Source: Allacma fusca (Eukaryota; Arthropoda; Collembola; Symphypleona; Sminthuridae). From it: 64,000 nt of DNA. Both the position numbers and the translations under genes were made by a program. Shown here in pieces: positions 1 to 12,275 of the stretch (position 1 is its first letter; every line of letters starts with the position of its first letter). Below the pieces are notes generated by a model. That model had not been told where the DNA came from and searched no databases. It worked only from the letters and a program-made list of their open reading frames with translations. Location of the stretch: assembly GCA_947179485.1 (NCBI GenBank), contig OX359248.1, forward strand, positions 26,111,378 to 26,175,377, given 5' to 3'.

Positions 1-439
1 TTTGATTCTTTATGTGTGTCCTGTTCAAAGCATGCTTACAATTTACAGGTTTTTTTTTTGCTAAGTGCTTCTCACGAAAATATTTTTCTTCTCGTACGCA
101 CTTACGATGCGGGTAAAGATAAAAGCAATGTGAGATGTTGTACTTACATGTAAATAAATATGAAACTGTACTGCGCTCTGCATGTTACTGTTATAATTCA
201 GATAAATAATGCTTCTAAGCAGTTTTTATTCCAATATTTTTGGCTTAATCGAAAGGCTTAATAAATACACATGTCAGTCGAGTTTTGATTCGGAATTTTG
301 ACCTGCCGATTTCTCATACTTTGCAACCGAATTATAAAGATTTTGAATAAATTAAGACAGTGAACCAATGAAGGCAGAAATGATAGTAGCTATAAAAGAA
401 TATAAATGCATAGTCATAGGGTCGAATTGAAGAAACTCC
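1..439. other. AT-rich 3' flank of the cuticle gene
   Basis: No coding exon is seen. It probably holds the 3' untranslated region of the cuticle protein gene that starts further right on the minus strand. A minus-strand AATAAA lies at 225-230, about 210 bp past the stop codon. Confidence 0.5.
225..230 (-). terminator. Candidate polyadenylation signal of the cuticle protein gene
   Basis: AATAAA on the minus strand, downstream of the cuticle gene stop codon at 440-442. It is the nearest canonical hexamer I found. The cleavage site itself cannot be seen. Confidence 0.4.
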
Positions 440-1308
440 TTATTGGGCCTTTGGCAAATGGTCTCCAACTGGTTGGTATCCCTTCTCGTCAGCAACATAT
501 CTGAGGGTGATAACCTGAAAGGGAAATATTGAGTGTTTAAAATAAAACGTTGAGGAAAAGAACCGTTCTCACAAGAGGATGTTGTTCAATTTTGGAAAAA
601 TTTTTTGTTTCCATGGCTGTAGTAATATTCCTAGTAAATATTGCTGATTATACAAAATATCTTACTTGACCATCTGGAGCAGTCCAGGAAATGACTCCAG
701 TGATCTTCTGGATACCAGTCTCAGCATCGATAGGGGTGAACTCTCCAGTTTCTTCGCGGTTGGTTCCGTCAGAAAGAGCATAACTGAAAAAAAATTGAAG
801 AATCATTAAATTGAATCCATTAAGTACAATAACTGTAAAAAAAACTAAAGTCAATCTAAATCTAAAAAATTTGAGGAATCTCAATAAATCGGTGCGGTAG
901 TTTCGTACCCAGTCTTGAAGTTTCCACTGCCGTCGTTCTCGTTAGTGTTGCTCACAACTTGAACATCATCTTGAGGACGGGCCATGGCGGCAGCGAAGAG
1001 AAGAGCGAAAACAATAGCCTGTGTAATAAAATGCTTTTATAATAGTCATTCGGAATAAAATCCTAGTAGTACGGTTCACTATTACTACCACATAAAATAT
1101 TTAAAAGTGAGTAAACCAACAAAATCCTATTACAGTTTTAAGATTTAACGGATGAATTGTAGCTAATTATTATAAAAATTTGAACTGTTATTTTTCTGAA
1201 CCGTAAATTCTCCCGGTAAATATAAGTTCTTTGCGGATTTTTTTTTTCAAAAAAAGTAGTAAATCAAGTCAAATGAATATAGTAGCGCTGAAATCTTACG
1301 GTTTTCAT
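440..1308 (-). CDS. RR-1 cuticle protein, secreted (103 aa)
   Basis: Four exons on the minus strand: 1300-1308, 909-1018, 666-783 and 440-514. The joined frame is 312 bp and encodes 103 residues plus stop. Exon 1 holds only ATG and two codons, a layout common in arthropod cuticle genes. Residues 1-16 (MKTAIVFALLFAAAMA) form a signal peptide, followed by a short mature N terminus beginning RPQDD. The C-terminal half is a chitin-binding Rebers-Riddiford domain with the RR-1 core Y-V-A-D-E-K-G-Y-Q-P and the upstream SWTAPDGQ segment. RR-1 proteins bind chitin fibres in soft or flexible cuticle. The length fits small larval or endocuticle proteins. A TATA box lies about 100 bp upstream of the ATG. 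The family is certain; the exact paralogue is not. Confidence 0.93.
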
Positions 1309-1404
1309 GTTGAGGTTAAGGAGGAGGATTCCTAGAAGTTGAGAGGAAGAATTAGAGAAGAAGATGAGATGAGACTGATACATTGAAATGACAAACCTCA
1401 TGGG

Positions 1405-1411
1405 TTTTATA
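1405..1411 (-). promoter_or_regulatory. TATA box of the cuticle protein gene
   Basis: TATAAAA on the minus strand. An arthropod-type initiator (TCAGTC) lies at 1373-1378, about 30 bp downstream, which is the usual spacing. This places the start of transcription near 1376 and gives a 5' leader of about 70 bases. Strong TATA promoters are typical of cuticle genes. Confidence 0.7.
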
Positions 1412-1414
1412 CCC

Positions 1415-2215
1415 AAGTGAAAGGCTAGTTGACCCTGTCCATGCACCAATACCGAACTGACGTACACGTTTGTGCCGAATGTGTCACTACTATATGTAAT
1501 ATGGTCACCCATGACCAGAAGTGGCAATGCTTTTGTCCATCTTCATATGAAGTGAAATTGCTACCAATATTAGCATGCACATAATCATTGATTCACCCTT
1601 TTCCATTTACTCATTTAATATTTTAATAATAAGCATCTCATCACACTCACTTTTCAACTTTTGAGACTTTTGGCTGAAGATAAAGTTCCCATATGCAATG
1701 ATGGAAATAATTAAGCACGCGTCTTCAGAGGTGCCATTCAAGGCAAACATTTCCCGGCGTGAGGCTTGACGTAAGGGAACATAAAGATACTTACTTTTGG
1801 ATGGGTACATCACGACTCTCAAAATATGCTCAGCTGACCTGACGCTCATGGGGAGTCATAATCGAGAGTACAGAGCAAAAGGTACCTGATTGAGAGTCCA
1901 TCATCTGTATAGATATGAGATCCTTAAAATTTTTTAGCTGCTCTTGTCTTTCAGTTTATGCAAAGTTCAAATCAATTTATTAATTTGCATCAATTTTACG
2001 TAACATCTAATTATGAGCAGTGTGATGCTGAGGATTGTATGAGCCAGTACTACTTCAATCTTCAAATGCCACACAACTGTGAGGGTGATATACCTGGATC
2101 AGGTTGGAGCAGCATTGAATAAGACTACAGTCAATACTCATGACATGATCACAGTGGGCAGAATTTTACTCAAGAGCAAATTTTTCTTCTTGCAAATAAT
2201 TATTATTTATGTGGA
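1415..2215. other. Intergenic, no gene recognised
   Basis: Upstream flank of the cuticle gene. Short open frames occur here, but none has a recognisable domain or usable splice sites. Confidence 0.5.
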
Positions 2216-2224
2216 AATTCTATA

Positions 2225-2325
2225 GCTGCCACCATTGCTCCTCAAGATTGAGGTCACATGGTAATATTGCCAGGTTTGATGGAGACGCCGCCACCGTCAT
2301 GCACATCTGCGCCAATTTAAAGTTT
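2225..2325 (-). pseudogene. Relic copy of a GalNAc-transferase last exon
   Basis: On the minus strand this segment closely matches the last, ricin-lectin exon of the GalNAc-transferase gene at 3072-3230. It keeps the C-M-T, P-S-N-L, P-C-D and L-E-E-Q-W-W sequence of that exon. It stops right after the QxW position (W-Q-L-stop), where the intact exon continues. No earlier exons lie between it and the intact gene. It is either the last remnant of a third tandem copy or a duplicated, unused last exon. Confidence 0.7.
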
Positions 2326-3071
2326 TTCCTTCGTTTGCAAGTGAACGAAAATAATTAAGCTAGTAAAGAGTTATACTAATTTGCTGTCATCGTTCGTATT
2401 CTTGTCTTGTCAGGAACCATTGCTACACGAAATTTTTTAATAACGCTTATTTTTAAGTAACTTTTTATTTGGACTTCACAGACCCTATGCTAAATCCCCT
2501 TTCCTCTATTAAATATGAATGGGAAGAATATTTTTGCCTCCAGGCTCACGGCTCACATTACCATAAGACATGTGCTAATAGTCTCTCAAAGTCTGATATT
2601 TCATGATGCATTGGTCAGTCAGTGCAAATACAGTTTCGACTACTGACAATTTATTTTCACAGTCAACTAAAATTTTTGTTAAAAATATTTGAAAGTCCAT
2701 TTTGCAAAAAGTACTAAGATGCAATTAGTTAGCTCATTCTCGTAAGGAGGGATTTTCTTAGAATTTGTGAATTATTGTAGATGGAATTGACACATGTATC
2801 TTACAATTGGGAATAAAAATATATTTGTGTAAATTCATTTCAGACGGGGACTTAAGGCAAGGAATTTCTATCAACGTAAAGTTAAGGTAAGTTTAACTTC
2901 ATCACCAACAATTTCTTCCAGAAATAAAAGGTAAGTGAGTGCTTTATGACTTTTTATTAACTCGCAAATTCATCCCGGAAAAGTTTAATTTTCAGTTTTT
3001 ACTCAAGCTCTTATAGTTCATTAAAGCTGTTTTACAGCTAGCCAATTCTCACTGGCAGTGCTTGAGATTGT
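2326..3071. other. 3' flank of GalNAc-transferase copy A
   Basis: AT-rich spacer between the relic last exon and the stop codon of copy A. Probably holds the 3' untranslated region. No further exons were recognised. Confidence 0.4.
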
Positions 3072-5979
3072 TCAGTCAAGAAGAAATTTGTTTTCACGTA
3101 AATTGATTTGGAAGTTCTGCAACTCCCACCGTTGCTCCTCGAGAGCGGGGTCACAAGCTAACATTGTTAGATTTGATGGAAACTCCGCCGTCATGCACTT
3201 CTGCGTTATCACGTGCAATAGCTGCTTTGTCTGCAAACCCATAATTAATTTGTTGTAGAGATTTACAATGTTTTGTTTCGATATACTAAAATGTTTATCA
3301 AACTTATTTTTTTTTGTTTTTGAATAATGGATACTTGATAATGCTGATAAGTATGTCTTACTTTGGCGTCATAATTCCAGAGCTGGTTTCCCTTAGCACC
3401 GTGACATCCAAACGTAATTACTTTATCTCCAGGAAAATCCACACACATAGATTCTCTGCGAATCTCGTATTGTTCTGTAAAGGAAAATACCTGCAAGTGC
3501 AAAAACCTAAGCAATAGCTTATTTATTTTTAAAAAATACATAATGTTTAGTATTTTTCGAAATCCCAACCTGATTTCCTCCTTGTTTATGGCACGGGTAT
3601 AAAATTACAGGCTTATTTGAATCTTTCGTGTCCATTTGTGCATCCAAGCAATACCGTCCACCGAATGCTAAATTTTTAATCTATGGTAACACTGTTAGAG
3701 TTTCCAACTTATATAAATATCTATATTATGTAGAAATATAAATTTAATTTGATTGTCACAATACCTCGCCAAATGCGTAACCATAGTCTGGCATGAAAAT
3801 CTCTGGATACACATTCTCCAGGTACCATTTGAATGGTTTGCATTTTAAACGCTTTCGCAATGCTACACGCTCCGATATGTCCCCGTATTCATTACCCTGG
3901 ATTTGAAATTTTATTACAAAACGTAATTTTAAAAAACTAATTTAGAGATAAGGTAAGAATTATTGTAGAAGATATTTCCTTACAATTTCGTTTCCAATTC
4001 TCATGTAATAATACTTGGCGTAGCCATCAAGCCAGACTTTCGCCAAACGAACGAGATTGTTTCGCACATATGCAACACCCTCTCTACCTTTGTAGGGAAC
4101 TTTGCTTCGGTATATGTGACCCACATGAGAACACGGAACTTGCTCTAATCTTCCGCCACACATCCAAGTCTTAAATAATTGAATTGAAGGATGAATTAAG
4201 GAAAATTCTACAAGCTAATAATCAGCAGTTTGTACGCATTCAGTAACGAGCAATCGATTATTTTTGAAGAATTTATAATTTCCTGTTATACATATGCATG
4301 CAATCAAGTTGACTGATCCAACATATGCATTTACGGATCGTGGAAATAGAAAAACAAATAGCGCTTATATAAGCAATCCAGCATGCGACATACCTTAAAC
4401 GATAACTCCAGATTCTCTCCACCCCAAATATCAAATCCTGGATCGTATTTGCCCAGATATTCCCAGTAACGTTTACTTATGGCAAAGAGCCCGCCAGCCA
4501 TTGTGGGAGAGGCATACGGCTCTGAAGTATCATTGTACTTGACTTTTTCTCGATCCGATAGAATTCCCCAGTTGTGCTGTTCCCAAAGATATTTTTAGTT
4601 TGCTTGGTAACGCTGTCATAATTACACTACATAAAATCCAAAGTTTTACTGTCAAGCTCCATTCGAAAATTCCAATTGCTCTGTGTTCAGAACCTGGAGG
4701 ACTTTTATCATACATATACTCGAAAGTGTTATCATTGATTGCATCGATGACAGGGACAACAACATTGGTGAAGTTTCGAGCGATTCTGTCGAGCAATGGA
4801 GGTAGCCAACCTGTAAAGGTAAGTTCGTACAATGTGTGTAATTATTATTATCTAAAATATTTGACTCCCTTTTATACGAAATTAGGGGTAGCTGATATTG
4901 CTTTAAATCCAAGTTTTTTATAAACCTCATTATAAGCTCTTACCAGGAGTGGGTTCTACATGAGAGTCGAGAAAAGTCAATACTTTTCCTCTCGCAGCGT
5001 CGGATCCCAACATTCTAGCTCGAATTAAACCAACTCGAGTAGGAGCCCGTACAATTTTTACTTTCGGAAAGCGTTTCATGTAATCATCTAGTTGTTTCTT
5101 TAGGTGAGCTGTGTATAATAATTTTAAAACAATTTAACCCTTTAGATAAATGTGGCACACAATGCAAACCTTGAACCTACGGATCAGCCGTATCTCTCAT
5201 TCAATGTATATTTTGTTATTAAATGTAATTATTAGACAGTACGCATGGTGGAGTTATCGTCCACTAGTATAATCTCCTTGATCAACTCGGGTGGTGATCT
5301 GTTTATGACGGAATGAACGGATCGGAGCAAAACCGTCCAAGCTTCGTTGTGAAAAATTATAATGATAGATGTTTTGGGTAAGTTCGTCAGAAATCGGCCC
5401 GGTTCTTTGCATCTGTATTTGACAGGAATATTATTATACAATTATAAATGGCATACACTTACAGTACGTGATGTTTGCGTGTAAAATCTTCGGGTATTTA
5501 ATGTTGGGGTTAGTTTCTTTTTTGAGGAAGGTTGCAATAATTATTATAAAAAATTGTTAGAACCTCGGGTTGCGAATATCTGGCAGAGAGCGCTCAATGC
5601 TGATAAGATCACTGACATATTGGTTGAATCCGTTATTCTTCCAGCCATCCTTTACTCTTTGTTTCTGCTCTTCGGACAATTTAGTTGGCTTGAATGGTTT
5701 CCCCATTTCTCCTGGTTGAGACAAAATTGGCATTGGCATTAAGCCCTGAATCATAGTGTTATTCTGATCCATGTCTTTCCAAGGTGATTCATCATCATCT
5801 TCAACTTTTAAAAATGAACTTGCTGAAGGAATATCGAAAGAGTGTTGCCGTCCAATTTCGACACCACAAATAAAAAATATCCCACAGACAAAAGAGTAAA
5901 GCGCAAGTCGTAGGACAATTGCAAAATGTCTTCTTGTGTGATACGACCCAATGATCTGGTCACGATTCCGTCCAGGCAT
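3072..5979 (-). CDS. Pgant: Polypeptide N-acetylgalactosaminyltransferase, copy A (603 aa)
   Basis: Ten exons: 5564-5979, 5243-5412, 4944-5108, 4650-4810, 4394-4576, 3984-4169, 3765-3896, 3570-3680, 3362-3490 and 3072-3230. The sum is 1812 bp with a closed frame. It encodes a Golgi type II membrane enzyme that starts mucin-type O-glycosylation by moving GalNAc from UDP-GalNAc to Ser/Thr. A membrane anchor lies at about residues 19-40 after a short basic tail. The GT2-family catalytic domain has the metal-binding D-S-H at 243-245, the Gal/GalNAc motif W-G-G-E-N at 355-359 and the V-G-H histidine at 383. A C-terminal ricin-type lectin domain (about 472-603) carries a C-L-D motif and Q-x-W motifs (Q-L-W, Q-R-W). 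All catalytic residues are present, so it is probably active. It shares its intron positions with copy B just upstream. The GALNT subfamily was not resolved. Confidence 0.93.
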
Positions 5980-7104
5980 AGCTTCTTAATTTTACAGATA
6001 CTCTATAGTACTGTATGATGACACTAGTAACTATGTATGTAGCAACGCGATGTGCGGTAAGATCAAAACACACTGAGTTCAGGTCAAAACATTTGAAAAT
6101 AAACCTTTATAGTCCTCTACTTATGCATTGCTGATGTTTTGCAAAAGACACATTTTAATTCCCTCGCACTTCTGTTATTTATAAAAATTTTAAGTTACAG
6201 AACGCCACTCCGTAACTCCAATAATAAATTATAATTATCTATGTTTTTAACCGTTGGGAAATTTATAAATTATGGGAAAATAGAAACAACTATGTTAAAT
6301 AATTTTTACACGTATTAAATAATTATTATTAGTTTAAATTTTATGTTATCAAAGTATTCAAGCCTTTCAGTAATGGGGCTAAAATACAAACAGCGAGATT
6401 GTAGTTCGAGGAAGGATACATTCCTTCCAAAAGTATTTTTGCTACGAGAAAATTTAATAACAAAATTTACAAAACATAGGAACAATAAATCGAGGAAACA
6501 ATGTTTATAAGTCTCTTTAAACACATTTTCTAAACGGGGCAATAATAGTTTATAAAATTGGAATTAATGTTCGCATTGAAACACTAAATACAAAACAGAA
6601 CATCGAAGTGCAGTGTGACAAAAAAAGTCAGTGTAATAGTTACTCTAATTATTTATAATTAATGACGCGAAGTGAAATCAATTTATAGGATTATGTGAGG
6701 TATGGGCAAAAAGGATATTAAGGACTTCACACTTTTTACATACAAAAATGTGTCAATGCCTACAGGTACACCACATACTTGTATATTTTTTGGAAGGAAG
6801 TTAAGTTAGTAAAATATCTACAACATTTCAGCAAAAAGTAACCATGGGAACATAATAGATGGGAACATGATTGTTAATTATTGCTATTGATATTTCCATT
6901 TTTCCAAGTAAGTAAAGATATGCGGAGTCCTTAATAATACTCTTTTATTCAGTTAGTTATATTATTATGTATCAAACATCCTGTATCGTATCTAGCATCT
7001 GTAATGGAAATGACTTCCAGAAAGGCCAGTTTTTTATTTGTCATTATGTTTGCCTCCAAATATAATCTGAAATTGGGTGGTTGAGGGTATTTAAAGATGG
7101 GTAT
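5980..7104. other. Spacer between the two GalNAc-transferase copies
   Basis: AT-rich. Contains the promoter region of copy A and the 3' flank of copy B. No exons recognised. Confidence 0.5.
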
Positions 7105-10100
7105 TTAATTAAAATCAAATTTATCCGTTCTCAGTTTGGTGCGGAAATTCTGGAGTTGCCATCTTTGCTCAGTAAGACTGGTGTCACAAGGTTTCATGGT
7201 CACATTGGATGAAGATGCTGCAGTCAAGCACATCTGCGATACTACGTGAACAATCTGTTTTGTCTATAAAAGTTTTCATTACAACATTAAAACGAATGTG
7301 GATAATGCTTATTGTTTGGATAAACAATAAGCATATATAACAATAAGCATTATTGTTCGCCCAAAGAAAATTTTTAAACTTACACTTATGTCATACATCC
7401 ATTGCTGATTTCCCTTTGCACCATGACAAGGAAACGTAATGACATCGTCCCCAGGGGAATCCAAGCACATTCCATCTCGCCGAATCTCGTAATTATCCGT
7501 CAGGGTGAACATCTGGAGGTGTAATAATTATTATAAATGGTAATGAATACAAAGTTATACAGTTATACTCAAAATTAGCAATAATTGTTATATTTTTACT
7601 GAAAATCCGATTACCTGGTTTCCTCCTTGTTTATGACATGGAAATAGTATTGGGGACACGTTTGTGTCTTTAATGTCCATTGTAGAGTCAAGACAGTTCT
7701 TCCCACCGAAACCTAAATTTCGAAACTAAAATGCTATTCTTTAAATACATACCTATGTATATCTATGCATAAGTGCGCATATAGAAAAATTGTCAATTCA
7801 CACCGTGCCTAAGATGTTGTTTTGTTCTTGTTTATTACCTCTCCATATGCAAAACCGTAGCCAGGAATAAAAATTTCTGGAATGATATTTTCCAAATACC
7901 ATTTGAATGGCTTACATTGCAAACGCTGGCGTAGTGCTATTTGTCTAGAGATATCTCCATACTCCTTGCCCTGTGTAAAAAAGGAATTCCGGTTGTGAGT
8001 TCTTGATTTGGTTTATTTAATTTAAAATCTCTAAATACGGGCTCTCATGTACTATTTTTATGTACATAATAGATATTATCAAATATGCAATAAAAATATG
8101 CAAACACCTGAGCAAAGCAAATTAAAATCTCAAACTTTGAATTAGGAAGAATTTGAATAAATGTGAACATGACATGTGAATTCTACTATTTGAGAACATA
8201 TGTGATGCATAAGTAGATGCATACGTATGTATGTAAGGGACAACCTTAGACTTAAATTGTGTTACTCTAAATCATAAAATTATTCAAATAATAGTTCAAA
8301 TCTCATTTAGGTACTGAAAAATGTTGGAAGTTTCTTCATACTGAATTTCATAAGAAAATATACAAGTATAACACACAAATTGCAACTTTTTCAAGATATG
8401 CTAACTTACACTTTGGTTCCCTATTGTCATGTAATAATATTGGGCGTAATCATCCAACCAGACTTTGGCAAGTCTTATTAGATTGTTTTTCACATACTCA
8501 ACCCCTTCCCGACCTTTGTAGGGAGATTTGCTGCGAAAGATATGACCAACGCGAGAACACGGAACTTGCTCTAATCTTCCGCCACACATCCAAGTCTACA
8601 AGTGGAATTTAGCATGTCAGTTATACTTACAAACCTCCTTTTTGCTCATGTACTTCCCATATATTGTATATACGTGCATGCCAATCAACAAAAACTAAAT
8701 GATGCACATACTTTGAATGACAGCTCGAGATTCTCTCCTCCCCAAATATCAAATCCTGGATCGTATTTGCCCAGATATTCCCAGTAACGTTTGCTTATTG
8801 CAAATAGCCCACCAGCCATTGTCGGAGTCGGGTAAGGTTCAGAAGTGTCATTTATCTCCGCTTTCACTCTCTCTGGGAGTAATATCCAAGTATGCTGATA
8901 ATATGTACACACATGAACTAAATCAAGCCGTAATAAGATTATAATTGTTGCGCAGTCATACTTGTTGTTAGAACTTCAGCATAAAAACTTACCGTTAAGC
9001 TCCAGTCAAATGAGCCAACAAATGGTTCTTTTAACAAAGCTGGGTCGCTATCATAAACAAATTCGAAAGTATCCTGGTCAATTACTTCGATTATAGGAAC
9101 AACTACAGTGGTAAAATTTCGTGCGATTCTGTCTAATAATGGGGGCAGCCAACCTACAATAAAATGATTAGTTACCTATAAAACCTTCCTCAAAAAATGT
9201 ATTTAATAAAGCAGTAAATTATATTTCTGAATACGTCTAAATATAAATGGTGCGGGATAGAATTAACATACATTTAATACTAGCTCAAATAACCAAAATA
9301 AATTAACTCAAATATGTTATTTTATAATTCTGGAATGAAAAACAAACCAGTGGTTGGCTCTACATGAGAATCAAGGAAAGTCAATACTTCTCCAGTCGCA
9401 ATGTCCGCACCAAGCATCCGAGCTCGAATTAAACCAACTCGACCAGGAGCTCGCACAATCTTTACCTTTACGAACCTTCTCATGTATGTGTCCAGCTGTC
9501 CTTTGAGATGAGCTAAAATAATAATTTAGAGTGTACTTACAGATAAACCCTATAATTATTACGCTATAAGGTGAATAACCATAAAATATTTTACACATGG
9601 TAGAGTTATCATCTACGAGGATTATCTCTTGTAGGAGTTCAGGTGGGGATCTATTTATGACCGAATGAACAGTTCGCAGTAAAACAGTCCAAGCTTCGTT
9701 GTGAAAAATGATGATAATTGAAGTTTTTGGCAAATTTGTTAGATATCTACCGGGCTCTTTGCATCTACAAAATAATACAACATTTACAGTAGAACACGTT
9801 AATTTTTTTTAATAAATAATAATAATAATTTTTATGGGAAAAAACTGAAAACCTCGATTGCCGAATATCCGGTAAAGAACGCTCAATATTAATCAAATCG
9901 CTGACATACTGATTGAATCCATTATTCGAATACCCATCCTTTATTCGTTGCTTCTGTTCCTCTGATAATTTAGTGGGCTTGAATGGCTTTCCCATTTCAC
10001 CTGGTTGAGAAATAACTGGCATGGGCATCACGCCTTGAATCTTACCGTGGCTACGATCCACGCTCTGGTCAAACGATTCGGTCTCTTTTTCTATTTGACC

Positions 10101-10262
10101 CGAATTGGAGGAGACACTATCATTGGAGCGCTGCCGCCCAATTTCAACCCCAATGATAAAAAATACACCACAGAAAGTGGAGTAAAGAGCCAGTCGTAGC
10201 ACAAGAGCTCCAAACCTTCTCTGATGAACCGTTGCGCTATTTCCCCTGCTGGTTACGGACAT
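7105..10262 (-). CDS. Pgant: Polypeptide N-acetylgalactosaminyltransferase, copy B (601 aa)
   Basis: Ten exons: 9853-10262, 9595-9764, 9348-9512, 8993-9153, 8712-8894, 8410-8595, 7839-7970, 7615-7725, 7384-7512 and 7105-7263 (1806 bp). Exons 2 to 10 have exactly the same lengths as in copy A, so the pair arose by tandem duplication. Features match copy A: basic N-terminal tail, membrane anchor at about residues 20-42, D-S-H metal site, W-G-G-E-N, V-G-H, and a C-terminal ricin-type lectin domain with C-L-D and Q-x-W motifs. The N-terminal stem and the last 20 residues differ most between the copies; the catalytic core is well kept. I chose the ATG at 10260-10262 by analogy with copy A. An in-frame ATG at 10305-10307 would add 15 residues. 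The two may differ in acceptor peptides or tissue, which cannot be read from sequence. Confidence 0.93.
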
Positions 10263-12275
10263 TGTAAATTTTTGGGAAAAGATATAATTTATTATTAATA
10301 ACTCCAAGTCACAAAAGTCTCAATATTTAAATGTAATTAGTTAGTCTAGTTCAAGCTTTAGTTCAAATGTCCATACTAACACGTCCAAGCACCATATATG
10401 TGATGTCAGCAGATGTGCATACTTTTGTAGCTTTATAGCTCTAAAGCTTACTCAACGGTAAATATTAGTATGTATTTTCGAATCTCTTCACCTACTTTCA
10501 GTATAATAAATAACTGTTGAGCTCTATCATGAGAAGCATCTTTAGAAAAGAATTTCGCATACTTTAATTTGTATCTCAAAATCAGCAGAATAATGCCATA
10601 TCGGGTTTCTCATGAGATAGGTGAATTATTAGCTCTTGGAAGCAGACCCTGTGCATTTCAAATTCCAGCTGACTCTAACTCTGGATTTACATGCTCCGAA
10701 TACATAATCTCTGTCTTAATCGTTGCTGATTCACATAGACATTCTCTTTCAAGACTCATGCAACATTCACAGACATTTTCATTACGAAAGGCAAACTCTT
10801 TATATTTGCGCTGTTTCAATAAGTCATTGTACAATCATATGTAAGTATACCTACATGTTTATATTACAACGAAATCGATGATTTTGAACTACTTTCTGAA
10901 ACTGAAAACCCCACGAACCTAGCAGAACATCAAGAACAATAATAATCCGAATAATAATAGCCTGTATTCCTGTATAGTCCTGAAATAAAACAAATCAACA
11001 TCCTGAAAAAAAAAACAAATCGAAAATCCTGAAAGAAAACAAATCGAAATCCTGAAAAAAAAATCAAAATCCTGAAATAAAACAAATAGCGTATTCTAAA
11101 ACAGAAACAAAATAAAACAAGACATCAAATTCCAGAAATAAACCAAATTCAGAACAAAGCAAACAAAATCCATAAAAAACAAAGCAGCCACGAAGCAACA
11201 CAGACACAAGACAGCACAAAAAAACATAAAAACAAGACTTAAAAGCAATTTCAGAATACGCTATAAAAGTTCCTACAAAATTGACATACAGCAGTATTAG
11301 CAAAACCTTAAAAACTTTAATTTAATCTCCCGTGCCCATCCCCTGTAAATAAAGCCAAACCACAAAAATATCCAGCACTAACAAGCTTTAACATTTCTTC
11401 ATTAATATCATCAAGTTAAGTATCTACATAAGATCCAGTAATTTCCTTTCAGCTGAAACGTCGTTCCTCATATCATAAGGAAAAAAAGCCAAGTCCTTCA
11501 ACCTCATCTCCACAATCATCCCGACAGCTCCTGCTACAAAGAAATCCCTTTATAAGAGCACTTTCTCTCCTCACGCCAAAATATATGAGCGCTGGGATTT
11601 AGTGTGTAAATTTTCTCCTTAAATTACTACTTGCCCTTACAAGAGTCAAAAGTAGTTTTTTTTTCAGTAGGGCCCTTATAGCAAGAGCCCACTATATTTA
11701 CACAGTATCCATACTTGTGCCGAGAGTAGATACATATGAGCCTTTAGTCAACAAGAGTATACATAGTCAAAGTCCAGGATAAGAGCCGTGAGGAGAAAGT
11801 AGTTATCACTGGAATCAATCAACTATTGAGCGACGTGGGGGTGCGGACTACTAAGGTCTGGACCGTACACAGAGCCTGTGGATGGTGTTGGAGTGGAGAG
11901 GATATACGAGTGGAGAGCCTGAGATGGAGTCAAAGCTGAAAGCATGTTCCAGACTCTCGATGGTTTCACGGATCCCGTGTTTAACTCTATTTACTGAGAG
12001 CGGTGAAAGCTCTTGAGGAGGAAGTGCATACAAAGGAAATAAAAATGCTCATAGAGTGCGGAAGCAGGGGATTTAGTCTGAGGATAGGATCGGACTCGCG
12101 CGAGTTGCGTACTTCAAAATTTCGATATCCATTATATTATTCCCTGCTTGTTGTTGTTGGATGCTGGACCCTGGAGGAATTTATTTTATTAATTTTAATT
12201 TAATACCTAAGTAACTTCAAGTATTTGGTTACTCTGGCCTCACCCAAAATCTAGCCACTTGACTTGACCCAAGTC
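10263..12275. other. Intergenic between GalNAc-transferase copy B and the AT-hook gene
   Basis: No gene recognised. It holds the copy B promoter, an A-rich tandem repeat near 11.0 kb and the upstream flank of the plus-strand AT-hook gene. Confidence 0.5.
10976..11096. repeat. A-rich minisatellite, unit about 25 bp
   Basis: Imperfect tandem copies of a unit built on TCCTGAAA, then an A-run, then ACAAATCGAAA. Around five units are visible and the A-run varies in length. The A-rich strand bias continues to about 11240. It looks like a simple satellite with no coding value. Confidence 0.7.
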
